A DNA stretch of 64,000 nt from Apostichopus japonicus (GCF_037975245.1 NC_092572.1:28689989-28753988), one strand, 5' to 3'; shown: positions 47,901 through 62,900, counted from the first letter of the stretch. The notes: generated by a model from the sequence alone, not told the origin. Program-made: numbers and translations.

Positions 47901-50900
47901 AATCTGGGAGGCATTTTTTCAAAATTTTCTCCATTACGCTACGCGCCAACCATGGTGGCGCGTAGCGTAGTTTGACCTACCAAACGTCCCCCCGGTAATT
48001 ATTATAGATGGCCACACTCTGATCTGCCGTACCAATCCCAAATAGCTTCCGACGCCTCAGTATACTCTATGTAAATACTCAATGTATATATGCTATGTAT
48101 ATATGTGTGTATACTCTATAACAGAAGTTTTGAAATCAAATCTAAAACATTGACCCCGGCTACAATAACCTAATGATTACATTGATTTCAGGGTCAACAC
48201 TGTTAACATTCATTAACATTGAAAATATGAAAACAAAAACAAAGAGAAATTAAAAAGTTTCATAACTAGGGGCATTATGACATCACAGATTTACAAACGA
48301 TGGCATCCGGACACGACTTTTCAAACTATGATACCTCTCAAGCAGAACAAGATGTTGCTGGGCTGTGTGGGGTAGAAGTTCCTCCCAAAAGTTTCTATCA
48401 TATAAGTTCAAGATGATGGTAGGGTTTGTCATCCCTTTAAGGAAATTTTCAAAATGTCCATGAGAAGACCACTTATATTAGAAGATGGATCTTGAGTCAC
48501 TAGTTGTACCCATTGGTGTAACCCCCTCCCACCACACAAACGTATGTAGTCACAAACAAGGTTCGTCACATATGTGTCACTCAGAAGGTTAATACGTTGA
48601 GGTAGACTGCTAAGTTTTCCCAAAAGAGTTTACACTTTAATCACTACACGGGTACCCTCTACAACTTCATGCACTGTCAGGAGAAATACTTTGCAAACTT
48701 TGTATGAAAGATTGTACAGTCATTAGACTTTAATTCTTTTGGGATTTACATTCTTGTCAATGTATGACAGGGTCTCTCCTTTAGCTCAGTTTACTCTCGT
48801 GATGTTCATCTTTCTCTCATAAAAGCTTTGAAAGGATCACCGTTTGTCAAGCTCCTTTCTATTCTGTGTCTGTTCGCATCTTGCTCACAAAGTGTTCGTC
48901 TTTTCTTGCAATGACAGCTCGGATTCCGCCAAGATGAGCTCTGAGCTTTCGCTGAATTTGTCTTCCCTGAGCGACAAAGACACCCTCATTCCGTCAGACA
49001 GGATCAGCCAACAGGAGAAAGATCCCGCAAAAGAGAGAGAAACAATATTTCTTGACTTGAGGAAAGAAGAAGCAAGCAAGGAAAAATTCATAGAGGTAAC
49101 TGTATTTGTCTGGCAGAAAAATAACATTGAAAGATATTTGAGGTTAAGAGATGGCTATCGGCCCAAAACTTCCTTTTAAGTATGTGGCATATCAGCACAG
49201 CCAGGATACATTGCAAAGATCATATGTATATTGTTTAGAAATTCCTTTGATGGACTTTGTACATGCATGAGCTTTTTCCACGAATTCGCAGAATATCCGT
49301 GATTTCTTTTCTACCTACAAGATTTACACCTCACATTTTCCCTGAATTTCTAACAACGGCGTTGTATCATTTCATCCGTCGTTTGCATGTTTTTAATTTT
49401 TTATGGAAATCCAACCTGTAGGGGGACAAAAACTATTATCCTAACAAACTGTAGAATACGCAAAGTGGAGCCTATACCGCAATTTTTGCAAAGTTCCGTG
49501 ATTTTATTTTTTACCCCAGGCACATCCCTGTTCATAGTTTTGTTAACAAAACCATTTGAGTCAGTACCACAGATAAATATTAAAACACAATTTTATAGGA
49601 AATTTAAATCTTTCTATTATAGTTTCAAACAAGTTTCAAACATGTTCAAATTTTGAACATGTTCTTTTAAGGTGAGACAGATTTGATGGATTTTAAACTT
49701 GCCTGCCCTGTTGTTAATATTAAAGCAAAGCCTTTTTTTGTTTTTTGACAACACTTTTGACAACACTTTTAGTTTTGATGAAATTGTTGTAGCTCTTGCA
49801 ATCACACTGGCATGTATATGTATGTGTTTGTGTGTACCTGTGATCCCTTTCTTATGAAATTTACAGTGTATCTTTAGAAGAGAAAGTTGGATGGAACTCT
49901 ACAAGTGTGTAACTGTGTGGAAGCAGGATACTTAATTTAAAACTTGTTTTTTGTGTAGCGAAGGTCAAAGGTAATTTTAAGTCAGAAAACATAGTTGAAA
50001 ATGTGGAAAACTTGTAAACATGATAACTCAAGAGGGAAACTTTTGGTTTATATCATAATTTGTATATATGTGCATGCCCATAGTGAGCAGATGAAGCCTG
50101 TGGTTGTTTGCTATACTCACTTTGTGGTCAAGCATAGTTAGAAATATTAAAATATTGTTAACACAATATCTCAAAAAAGCAGAGTCCATGCCCATGCCCA
50201 ACATTGAGTAGATAGAATCTGTTCGTAATGCACATGTCATAGGTCATTGGAGGTCAGCAATTTGTCAAACTTTGTCTTCATGAATATCAAATTTGAAGAA
50301 AAGTCAACAAATTCTGTCATCAAAACCGTAAATGCAATCTTCCTTTACTGCTTACAAAATCATTTACATGTCAATGGATAAGTAACTGAAACTGAGCTGA
50401 GGAGCTTTTGCTGTTTTCAAATTTGCTTGTTACATGAAAGAGTGCTTCGAGTATATAACATTTTGTAAGGGCTAGAGTGTGTGTGTGTGTGGGGGGGGGG
50501 GGGTATTCTTGCAAGCCAAGGTAGTTGCAAAGCAAGTGCTAGCTATCTTTGTTCTGTGGACTCTTACCGACTTATGCAGTATTCCAACAGGGTCAGTCTT
50601 ATTGAATAGGTGAAGACAAGCTGTCATTTTTCACATGGAATTATCTTCCCTATTATGTATAACGGGTAGGAATTTCCCTAAAAGTCATAAATTAAGCAGT
50701 GAAAATGAAAGTTAGGTTGTCGTTTGGATGGCGAGTCCAATAGTCCTACTATTATTTGTTTCGCTTGGGGTATACTATTGTCTGGATTTTATGTGAATAG
50801 TTGTCTTTGTATGTTTTGAATTCTTATGTTTCAGCAGGAAATGTTTTAAGTTTATTTAGCAGAACCTTGCGTGCAAAGAAGCCATGCAGCATCGTGAAGC

Positions 50901-53900
50901 TGGACTCTTGAACCGATACTGAACTGTTATCATTATCATTAATATTATTATTAACATTCATAAATTACATTTACAAAGCTCACTTATTCTTAAAGTAAGC
51001 TCTAAGTGCTCTACAAATGAAACAAACTTTCAAAATTTCATAAAAGAAAATAACAATGAGATCTTAAATAGATAAGACAATGAAAAACTGTAAATGTAAA
51101 TTGAAAACAATAGGAGCACACTAGAGAGTTACTGTAAAATCCAAACTAACAAGAGCAATGTCAAAGTTAAAGGCTCACAGAGAAACACAACAAGGGGGTG
51201 GAACAAAGGTAGTGGACATTATTGAAAAAAATGCGTGAAGAGATGAGTCTTTAAGTTACATTTAAGGGAACAAAGGGAAGTATTAAATCTGATTTGTACA
51301 TACTACGCAGCTTTGATGCTACGTCATAAGCCTGGATACTTCACAAGTCCAGGGATCTAAGAAACATTCACCACTCTCTCCTTGTCTCTTTTGTAGTTGG
51401 AGCATCCAGAAGCAGTTCGTAGGATTCTTTGCCTTCAATCACCCAGGTAAACCAAGCTATGCAGTACCATTGAGGGTTGTAGGCCATCTAGTCATTACAC
51501 ACTTTACTTTTGTATGGTAGCTTAGGCTATAGGCTACTTACTGTACATGGAATTCAATGTTATTGTACAGTCTGATATGTAATAAGTAAGTACCCTTATA
51601 GCATGGTGCAAAGTTTGCTGCATGTTGCCTGATGGTCTGGTTTTGTATCCACGATTTAGTATGTTAGCTGTAAAGGTGCGTGTGTGTGTGTGTGTGTGTG
51701 GTAAAATGGCTGGTTTAGTATTCTGCATGGTATAATTGGAATGATCTGATTTAGCACATGGTGTGGCAATGTGGTATACCTTGCTAGGGTTTGATACAGG
51801 CAATAAGTCCTGATGCATGAATATATGGTAGCATGGTGTTGTGTGTGGTACATTTCAGTATGGTGCAAGATTTAGTATGATATGGTGTGCTATGCAGCAG
51901 GGCATGGTGTGATAGGGAATGTCACATGGTTTGCTATGGTGTAGGAGTTATGATTTATAGTATGTACATATGGCATTCAGAATTGTTTGGTATGGTGCAA
52001 TGTGTGGTGTGGTTGGGTGCCTGGATAGATAGGTGTGTTTGATAATGTGCATTGCATGGTGTTATACATGGTGCTGTGATGGTGAAGTATTAGTATGGTA
52101 TTATTCAGTATGACTCAGTGTGTGTTATGATTGGGACTGCTGACTGGTTTGATTTCATTAAGCTTGTATGTTGGTATGTCTGGTATGGTAGTTGGTATTG
52201 TACATGGTGCTGTGATGGTGAAGTATGAGTATGGTATTATTCAGTATTGCTTAGTGTGTGTTATGATTGGGACTGTTAGCTGGTTTGATTTCATTAAGCT
52301 TGTATGTTGGTGTGTCTTGTATGGTATTTGGTATTACACATGGTGCTGTGATGGTGAAGTTTGAGTATGGTATTATTCAGTATGACTAAAGTGTGTGTTA
52401 TGATTGGGACTGCTGACTGGTTTGATTTTATTAAGCTTGTATGTTGGTGTGTCTGGTACTCTGGTATGGTATTTCGTATTGTACATGGTGCTGTGATGGT
52501 GAAGTATGAGTATGGTATTATTCAGTATTGCTTAGTGTGTGTTATGATTGGGATGGTTAACTGGTTTGATTTCATTAAGCTTGTATGTTGGTGTGTCTGG
52601 TATGGTATTTGGTGCTGTACATGGTGCTGTGATGGTGAAGTATTAGTATGTTATTATTCAGTATGACTTAGTGTGAGTTATGATTGGGACTGTTAACTAG
52701 TTTGATTTCATTAGACTTGTATGTTGGTGTGTCTGGTATGGTATTTGGTATTGTACATGGTGCTGTGATGGTGAAGTATGAGTATGGTATTATTCAGTAT
52801 TGCTTAGTGTGTGTTACGATTGGGACTGTTAACTGGTTTGATTTTATTAGACTTGTATGTTGGTGTGTCTGGTATGGTATTTGGTATTACACATGGTGCT
52901 GTGATGGTAAGGTTTTAGTATGGTATTATTCAGTATGACTAAGTGTGAGTTATGATTGGGACTGTTAACTGGTTTGATTTCATTAGACTTGTTTGTTGGT
53001 GTGTCTGGTATGGTAGTTGGTATTGTACATGGTGCTGTGATGGTGAAGTATGAGTATGGTATTATTCAGTATTGCTTAGTGTGTGTTATGATTGGGATGG
53101 TTAACTGGTTTGATTTCATTAACTTGTATGTTGGTGTGTCTGGTATGGTATTTGGTGTTGTACATGGTGCTGTGATGGTGAACCATTAGTATGTTATTAT
53201 TCAGTATGACTTAGTGTGAGTTAAGATTGGGACTGTTAACTAGTTTGATTTCATTCGACTTGTTTGTTGGTGTGTCTGGTATGTTATTTGGTATTGTACA
53301 TGGTGCTGTGATGGTGAAGTATTAGTTTGGTATTATTCAGTATGACTTAATGTGAGGTATGATTGTGACGGTTAACTGGTTTGTTTTCATTATGCTTGTA
53401 TGTTGGTGTGTCTGGTATGGTATTTGGTAGTACACGTGGTGCTGTGATGGTGAAGTATTAGTTTGGTATTATTCAGTATGACTTAATGTGAGGTATGATT
53501 GTGACGGTTAACTGGTTTGTTTTCATTATGCTTGTATGTTGGTGTGTCTGGTATGTTATTTGGTATTACACATGGTGCTGTGATGGTGAATTTTTAGTAT
53601 GGTATTATTCAGTATGACTTAGTGTGAGGTATGATTGTGACGGTTAACTGGTTTGATTTCATTAAGCTTGTATGTTGGTGTGTCTGGTATGGTATTTGGT
53701 ATTGTTCATGGTGCTGTGATCGTGAAGTTTTAGTATGGTATTATTCAGTATGACTTAGTGTGAGTTATGATTGGGACTGCTGACTGGTTTGACTTCACTA
53801 GACTTGTATGTTGGTGTGTCTGGTATGGTATTTGGTGTTGTTCATGGTGCTGTGATGGTGAAGTATTAGTATGGTATTATTCAATATAACTTAGTGTGAG

Positions 53901-56900
53901 GTATGATTGTGACGGTTAACTGGTTTGATTTCATTAAGCTTGTATGTTGGTGTGTCTGGTATGGTATTTGCTGTTGTACATGGTGCTGTGATGGTGAAGT
54001 ATTAGTATGGTATTATTCAGTATGACTTAGTGTGAGTTATGATTGGGACTGCTGACTGGTTTGACTTCACTAGACTTGTATGTTGGTGTGTCTGGTATGG
54101 TATTTGGTATTACATGGTGCTGTAATGGTGAAGTTTTAGTATGGTATTATTCAGTATGACTGAGTGTGAGGTATGATTAGGACGGTTAACTGGTTTGATT
54201 TCATTAAGCTTGTATGTTGGTGTGTCAGGTATGGTTATTGGTATTACACGTGGTGCTGTGATGGTGAAGTATTAGTATGGTATCATTCAGTATGACTTAG
54301 TGTGAGGTATGATTAGGACGGTTAACTAGTTTGATTTCATTAAGCTTGTATGTTGGTGTGTCTGGTATGGTATTTGGTATTACACGTGGTGCTGTAATGG
54401 TGAAGTTTTAGTTTGGTATTATTCAGTATGACTTAATGTGAGGTATGATTGGGACTGTTAACTTGTTTGATTTCATTAGACTTGTATGTTGGTGTGTCTG
54501 GTATGTTATTTGGTATTACACATGGTGCTGTGATGGTGAAGTATTAGTTTGGTATTATTCAGTATGACTTAATGTGAGGTATGATTGTGACGGTTAACTC
54601 GTTTGATTTCATTATGCTTGTATGTTGGTGTGTCTGGTATGGTATTTGGTATTACATGTGGTGCTGTGATGGTGAAGTTTTAGTATGGTATTTTTCAGTA
54701 TGACTTAGTGTGAGTTATGATTGGGACTGCTGACTGGTTTGACTTCACTAGACTTGTATGATGGTGTGTCTGGTATGGTGTTGTTCATGGTGCTGTGATG
54801 GTGAAGTATTAGTATGGTATTATTCAATATAACTTAGTGTGTGTTATGATTGGGACTGTTAACTGGTTTGGTTTCATTAAGCTTGTATGTTGGTGTGTCT
54901 GGTATGGTATTTGGTATTACATGTGGTGCTGTGATGGTGAAGTTTTAGTATGGTATTATTCAGTATGACTGAGTGTGAGGTTTGATTAGGACGGTTAACT
55001 GGTTTGATTTCATTAAGCTTGTATGTTGGTGTGTCAGGTATGGTTATTGGTATTACACGTGGTGCTGTGATGGTGAAGTATTAGTATGGTATTATTCAGT
55101 ATGACTTAGTGTGAGGTATGATTAGGACGGTTAACTGGTTTGATTTCATTAAGCTTGTATGTTGGTGTGTCTGGTATGGTATTTGGTATTGTTCATGGTG
55201 CTGTGATGGTGAAGTATTAGTATGGTATTATTCAGTATGACTCAGTGTGTGTTATGATTGGGACTGCTGACTGGTTTGATTTCATTAGACTTGTTTGTTG
55301 GTGTGTCTGGTATGGTAGTTGGTATTGTACATGGTGCTGTGATGATGAAGTTTTATGTGTGTTATGATGGGAGAAGTGTGTGTTATGATTGGGACTGTTA
55401 ACTGGTTTGATTTCATTAGACTTGTATGTTGGTGTGTCTGGTATGGTATTTGGTGTTGTACACGGTGCTGTGATAGTGAAGTATGAGTTTGTTATTATTC
55501 AATAAGACTTAGTGTGTTATGATTGGGACTGCTGACTGGTTTGATTTCATTAAGCTTGTATGTTAGTGTGTCTGGTATGGTATTTGGTATTGTTCATGGT
55601 GCTGTGATGGTGAAGTTTTAGTATGGTATTATTCAGTATGACTTAGTGTGAGTTATGATTGGGACTGCTGACTGGTTTGACTTCACTAGACTTGTATGTT
55701 GGTGTGTCTGGTATGGTATTTGGTGTTGTTCATGGTGCTGTGATGGTGAAGTATTAGTATGGTATTATTCAATATAACTTAGTGTGTGTTATGATTGGGA
55801 CTGTTAACTGGTTTGGTTTCATTAAGCTTGTATGTTGGTGTGTCAGGTATGGTATTTGGTATTACATGTGGTGCTGTGATGGTGAAGTTTTAGTATGGTA
55901 TTATTCAGTATGACTTAGTGTGAGGTATGATTAGGACGGTTAACTGGTTTGATTTCATTAAGCTTGTATGTTGGTGTGTCTGGTATGGTATTTGGTGTTG
56001 TACACGGTGCTGTGATAGTGAAGTATGAGTTTGTTATTATTCAATAAGACTTAGTGTGTTATGATTGGGACTGCTGACTGGTTTGATTTCATTAAGCTTG
56101 TTTGTTGGTGTGTCTGGTATGTTATTTGGTACTACACATGGTGCTGTGATGGTGAAGTTTTAGTATGGTATTATTCAGTATGACTGAGTGTGAGTTATGA
56201 TTGGGACTGTTAACTGGTTTGATTTCATTAGACTTGTATGTTGGTGTGTCTGGTATGGTATTTGGTGTTGTACACGGTGCTGTGATAGTGAAGTATGAGT
56301 TTGTTATTATTCAATAAGACTTAGTGTGTTATGATTGGGACTGCTGACTGGTTTGATTTCATTAAGCTTGTATGTTAGTGTGTCTGGTATGGTATTTGGT
56401 ATTGTTCATGGTGCTGTGATGGTGAAGTTTTAGTATGGTATTATTCAGTATGACTTAGTGTGAGGTATGATTAGGACGGTTAACTGGTTTGATTTCATTA
56501 AGCTTGTATGTTGGTGTGTCAGGTATGGTTATTGGTATTACACGTGGTGCTGTGACTGTGAAGTATTAGAATGGTATTATTCAGTATGACTTAGTGTGAG
56601 GTATGATTAGGACGGTTATCTGGTTTGATTTCATTAAGCTTGTATGTTGGTGTGTCTGGTATGGTTTTTGGTAATACACGTGGTGCTGTGATGGTGAAGT
56701 ATTAGTATGGTATTATTCAGTATGACTCATTGTGTGTTATGATTGGGACTGCTGACTGGTTTGATTTCATTAAGCTTGTATGTTGGTGTGTCTGGTATGG
56801 TATTTGGTATTGTACATGGTGCTGTGATGGTGAAGTATGAGTATGGTATTATTCAATATTGCTTAGTGTGTGTTATGGTTGGGATGGTTAACTGGTTTGA

Positions 56901-59900
56901 TTTCATTAAGCTTGTATGTTGGTGTGTCTGGTATGTTATTTGGTATTGTACATGGTGCTGTGATGGTGAAGTATTAGTATGTTATTATTCAGTAAGTAAG
57001 TAAGTAAGTAAAACTTTATTGCTCCAAAAAAGGAAATTAGTGTCTCGCACATAAAAGTTCAAAACAGTACAAAAATAAATGAGCATAGGAAAATACAACA
57101 GAATATATATATATATACAGATGGAGATTAAAGAATAAGAATGAAAAACAGTAAGACAAGGACAGGATAAAAGATTATTGCAACAGCCTAGCGACGTAAG
57201 TTGACATTGAAAAGTTTGATTGCACGGGGAGTGAACAAGTTACGATAGCGATTAGTTCTCGTGTACGGCTGTCTCAGTCTGCCACTGCCTCTGTTAATTA
57301 CATTGTCATTAAGATAACAGTGAAGGGGGTGGCAACAGTCATTCCAAACTGAATCTAGCTTTGTTTGAAGCAGTGACTGGTACACCGAGTCGACTGTATG
57401 CTGTTGACCTCCAATGACTCCCCCAGCTTTTCTAATTATGTGATCGATACGGTCCTTCTCGACTTTAGTGACATTCCCACCCCAACATATAAGACAGTAT
57501 CTCCAAACTCCGCAAATAATAGAATTATAAAACATTTGCATTATATCGGTACGTACAGTATGACTTAGTGTGTGTTATGATTGGGACTGTTATCTGGTTT
57601 GATTTCATTAGACTTGTTTGTTGGTGTGTCTGGTATGGTAGTTGGTATTGTACATGGTGCTGTGATGGTGAAGTTTTAATATGGTATTATTCAGTAAACT
57701 TAGTGTGTGTTATGATTGGGACTGTTAACTGGTTTGATTTCATTAAGCTTGTCTGTTGGTGTGTCTGGTATGTTATTTGGTATTGCACATGGTGCTGTGA
57801 TAGTGAAGTATGAGTTTGTTATTATTCAATATGACTTAGTGTGTGTTATGATTGGGACTGTTAACTGGTTTGATTTCAGCTTGTTTGTTGGTGTGTCTGG
57901 TATGGTATTTGGTAGTGTACATGGTGCTGTGATGGTGAAGGTTTAGTATGGTATTATTCAGTAAACTTAGTGTGTGTTATGATTGGGACTGTTAACTGGT
58001 TTGATTTCATTAAGCTTGTCTGTTGGTGTGTCTGGTATGTTATTTGGTATTGCACATGGTGCTGTGATAGTGAAGTATGAGTTTGTTATTATTCAATATG
58101 ACTTAGTGTGTGTTATGATTGGGACTGTTAACTGGTTTGATTTCAGCTTGTTTGTTGGTGTGTCTGGTATGGTATTTGGTAGTGTACATGGTGCTGTGAT
58201 GGTGAAGGTTTAGTATGGTATTATTCAGTAAACTTAGTGTGTGTTATGATTGGGACTGTTAACTGGTTTGATTTCATTAAGCTTGTCTGTTGGTGTGTCT
58301 GGTATGGTATTTGGTATTGTACATGGTGCTGTGATGGTGAAGTATTAGTATATGGTATTATTCAGTATGACTTAGTGTGAGTTATGATTCGGACTGTTAC
58401 CTGGTTTGATTTCATTAAGCTTGTCTGTTGGTGTGTCTGGTATAGTATTTGGTATTGTACATGGTTCTGTGATGGTGAAGTTTTAGTATGTTATTATTCA
58501 GTATTGCTTAGTGTGAGGTATGATTGGGACTGTTAACTGGTTTGGTTTCATTAAGCTTGTATGTTGGTGTGTCTGGCATGGTATTTGGTATTGTACATGG
58601 TGTTGTGTCTGTGAATGGTTGACTTGGCATTGTATCATTAGTAGTATGATACGATTATGATATATGCACTACCAATTCATGCATTGAAACATCTCTGTGT
58701 GTGTATCACTGCAGGATTAACTTGACTTACCTGTTTCCCTAATTGACTGTACTGGGTGCTGTGTTAAAAGTTCTTTGCATGTATTTTTTAACTCTATGTT
58801 GGAACGGATCCACTTTGATTAATTTCTGTAATATTTTATTTATGACACCTTTCTAATTAGTTTAGTTAATTAGTTACTTCATGAAAGCTTTAACATCAAC
58901 TCCAGAGCTCCCCTCCCGAGATTTGGTTAAATACATTATGAATATGCATTGTAGACATTCAAGGTTAGATGAATGCAACAGTTTTCATCCATCTTTTTGT
59001 CACAGTGAATTGAGCAGCTCGGACGATGACAGTGAAGATGAGGATTCACTGGTTGCATGGCATCTCCACAGAAGGAGAGCCATGGAGAAAGCCAAAGAGG
59101 TCAAAGGTCAGGTAGACTCTCACGCAGTCGCTGAGAAGAAACGGTTGGAAGAGAACAAGTGAGATTAAGGGCAGCATTTTGTATTTTGCTCATGTTGGCT
59201 ATCTGCATATCAAACTTCCCTAAGATTGTTCAAACTAAAAGCGGTTTAAAATTGAGACAAGCTTCCAGATTTTTCTATCATTTTAGATTTTTAGCTCATA
59301 CCAGCATGCTGGTGTGAGCTATTGTTACAGTGCGGCGTCTATCACTCTATCACTCTATCCGTCAACAATTGGTAAAACCGCTCCCACTCGCACAGTGTTT
59401 GATGGAATTTCATGAAACTTGGACACAAGGACCATTGGGTATAGGGCCATCAGAGATGGTCCAAAATTTGGGGTCAAAGGTCACCTGTGGGCCGTAATGG
59501 GCCATTTTGTGGAAATACGCAAAATGCTTCTTCTCCTACAGATTCCATGGTACAATGTTGAGGGTTTGTCACGATAGTGCTATGGTAGTTTTACCTTCAG
59601 GGTGTTCATGAATTTGAGATCAAAGATCAACTAGGGGTCTTTTGTGGCCCGGGCCGCGGCCCTATATTTTCAAATTGCTCCTGTTCTTACAGTGTATGGC
59701 CAATTATAATGAAACTTGGTCACAATGTTCCTAGGGATGAGAGTTACGAGGGGTGTTCGGAAAATTGAGGTCAAAGGTAATTTAGGGGGTCATCGGGGGT
59801 CATTCTTTGTAATATTTTCAAATATCTCAATCTCCTCAAGATTTTGATGGATCATATTCAAAGTTGAACTGATGATTGTTGGATTGTGTATGAATAAGGT

Positions 59901-62900
59901 GATGCCTAAAAATTTTTGGTCAAAAGTTAATTAATTACAATTAATCCCCATTGTTTAAAAAAATCTGAGCCTTCACTTTTTGCCAAAGCTCCTTTAATTT
60001 GTCTCCCAATCCCTGCAGTGTTTGTTTACATTTGTGGTTAAGCTCTGCAGAGGCTGTTAGTGGAATTAAAGCAGGACTGTGAGTTGTTATTAACTGTTGA
60101 ACTGTAAGCATGAGAGCCCTATAGCCAATCAGCACTTGCCGATTCTTAGAAGTCTTTGAGCCTGAGGTATGTAGGCAGCTTGTGAAGTTATGTCTTGTAG
60201 GGAGTGCTTGTTATGTCTGCTAAGGTAGAGGGGAGAAAGTTGAATAGGGTAGGCCAGTGGTATTGTTTGAGAGAGTGGGTAAAATAGGATTTAAAGGGGA
60301 AAATAGGAATTATAGCCAGTGGTGTGGCCAGGATTCTGCTAACGGAGGGGGGGGGGGTTATCCCTCACGGGCCCAAAATTGGTTTTGTGGGCCCTACATT
60401 TTTCAGCTCGAAAAGGTATGAGCTTCTGCACCATTGGTGCTCTAGTTTAGCTCATACTAGCATGCTGGTGTGAGCTATTGTTACAGTGCGGCGTCTATCA
60501 CTCTATCACTCTATCCGTCAACAATTGGTAAAACCGCTCCCACTCGCACAGTGTTTGATGGGATTTCATGAAACTTGAACACAAGGACCATTGGGTATAG
60601 GGCCATCAGAGATGGTCCGAAATTTGGCGCCAAAGGTCACCTGTGGGCCGTAATGGGCCATTTTGTGGAAATACGCAAAATGCTTCTTCTCCTACAGATT
60701 CCATGGTACAATGTTGAGGGTTTGTCACGATAGTGCTATGGAAGTTTTACCTTCAGGGTGTTCATGAATTTGAGATCAAAGATCAACTAGGGGTCTTTTG
60801 TGGCCCGGGCCGCGGCCCTATATTTTCAAATTGCTCCTGTTCGTACAGTATATGGCCAGTTATAATGAAACTTGGTCACAACGTTCCTCGGGATGAGAGT
60901 TACGAGGGGTGTTCGGAAAATTGAGGTCAAATGTCATTTAGGGGGTCATCGGGGTCATTCTTTGTAATATTTTCAAATATCTAAATCTCCTCAAGATTTT
61001 GATGGATCATATTCAAAGTTGAACTGATGATTGTTGGATTGTGTATGAATAAGGTGATGCCTAATAATTGTTGGTCAAAAGTTAATTAATTACAATTAAT
61101 CCCCATTGTTTAAAAAAATCTGAGCCTTCACCTTTTGCCAAAGCTCCTTTAATTTGTCTCCCAGTCTCTGCAGTGTTTGTTTACATTTGTGGTTAAGCTC
61201 TGCAGAGGCTGTTAGTGGAATTAAAGCAGGACTGTGAGTTGTTATTAACTGTTGAACTGTAAGCATGAGAGCCCTATAGCCAATCAGCACTTGCCGATTC
61301 TTAGAAGTCTTTGAGCCTGAGGTATGTAGGCAGCCAGCCAAAATTTAGGCAAGGAGTGCTTCAGGTCTGCTCAGGTAGATGGGAGAAAGTTTAATAGGGT
61401 AGGTCAGTGGTATTGTTTGAGAGAGTGGGTAAAATGGGATTTAAAGGGGGAAAATAGGAATTATAGCCAGTGGTGTGGCCAGGATTCTGCTAACGGAGGG
61501 GGGGGGGGGTTATCCCTCATGGGCCCAAAATTGGTGGAATCTGAAAAATGGCCTGAAATTTGGTGGGCCATAAAGTTTTGTGGGCCCTACCTTTTTAAGC
61601 TCGAAAAGGTATGAGCTTCTGCACCATTGGTGCTCTAGTTTTTTTTTTTTTTTCAGTCAGATTTTTTTGTGAGGGTGTTGTGGTCATGAGGGCGTTGTGG
61701 TAAAGTGGTTAAGGAAGTGGACTTGTGATCTAAGGATTACAAGTTCAAGCCCTGGTCAGATCATTGCGTTGTATTTTTGGGCAAGGCACTTCATTGCCTC
61801 TCTTCACCCAGGTGTATAAATGGGGACTTGCGAGGTGACTTGTAAATATAGTTGTGTGCGCCGGTTTGTGGCTGCACCCTATGGGAAGTCCTCGAGGGGA
61901 CACGTGGCTGTGGTGCCCCAGGAATTGAATTGTGCGCACTTTGGTGTGTAGGTGTGACAAGTTACCAATGACCAGGGTTAAGTACAAGCGCATAGAACTT
62001 TCGGATAATGCGCTATATAAATAACGGGGTAATAATAATAATATTAATATCAAGTGATGAAGGTTCATGAGCAAGTGTCTCTTTAGAATTTGAATCAATT
62101 CCCAACATTTCATAGCCTTAGGCACCTATCGACACCATCGTCAATTTACAGGCTGCCGAAAGCACCTTTGAACGTTTTCGACTCTCACTTCCTTGGTTGC
62201 GGAGGGGCACTTGACTCTTCTCCCCCAAAAGAAACAATGTCTAAGGGTGGGAATTAGTTTGTTACAGATTCTTGTACCTCATTTAGTATATAATTGTTTG
62301 ACAAATTCTAATCACATTTTCAGTTTGTCTGTGCTTTAGTACGTGATAGTGTTTAAAATATTTCCGTCACATATATTATGCATCGCACGTTAACATAGTA
62401 ACATGCTTAAAGCATTTCTGTTTTAAAAATTATTCCTGTTTCAGAGATCGGTTTCATCGACCTGCCAAAGCCATCACAGTTTCCTATGAAACCAAAAGTC
62501 AATTCTCTCCACAGTTGTCAATACAGGTAGGGGTAAGTTCAGTCACCAGTGTCATTCATGTGCTGTCAATTTTTTTCCTTTAGTTTCAACAAAGTGACAT
62601 ACTTATAAATGTACAGTCTTTTCGACTGTACTTTTGAAAATGAAAGTAACTTCCCTAGGGAATTCAGAATGACTACAGTGTTTTTAAATTCTTAATCAAA
62701 AGCACAAGAATTTGTGATCTTGATTTAGTTCATGTTAACCATCCACGACCATTTTTTTGTTGGCATCTGTCATTCTTTAGAGAAGTCACTGATGTTGATA
62801 TACTATGATTTTCTGAGTGTGAATCAGTTTAATTGATCTTTGATATTATTCTTATTACTATTATCATTCAATTACATTTATATGGCATATATTCTATAAG

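Larger units (their letters stand above)
52095..58620 (+). repeat. Intronic satellite of about 134-bp units, roughly 44 copies
   Basis: The unit includes 'gtgttatgattgggactg', 'ctggtttgatttcattaagc', 'ttgtatgttggtgtgtctgg', 'catggtgctgtgatggtgaa' and 'tggtattattcagtatgact'. Several variant classes alternate (for example 'gattgggactg', 'gattaggacgg' and 'gattgtgacgg'), and larger blocks are duplicated exactly. It fills most of one DNAAF8 intron and is interrupted by a LINE fragment. Open frames across it are products of the repeat, not genes. Confidence 0.95.

Noticed and set aside
52131-58213. Open frames of 70-100 codons rich in W, C and V
   Set aside because: Translations of the 134-bp satellite; no start context or splice structure of their own.
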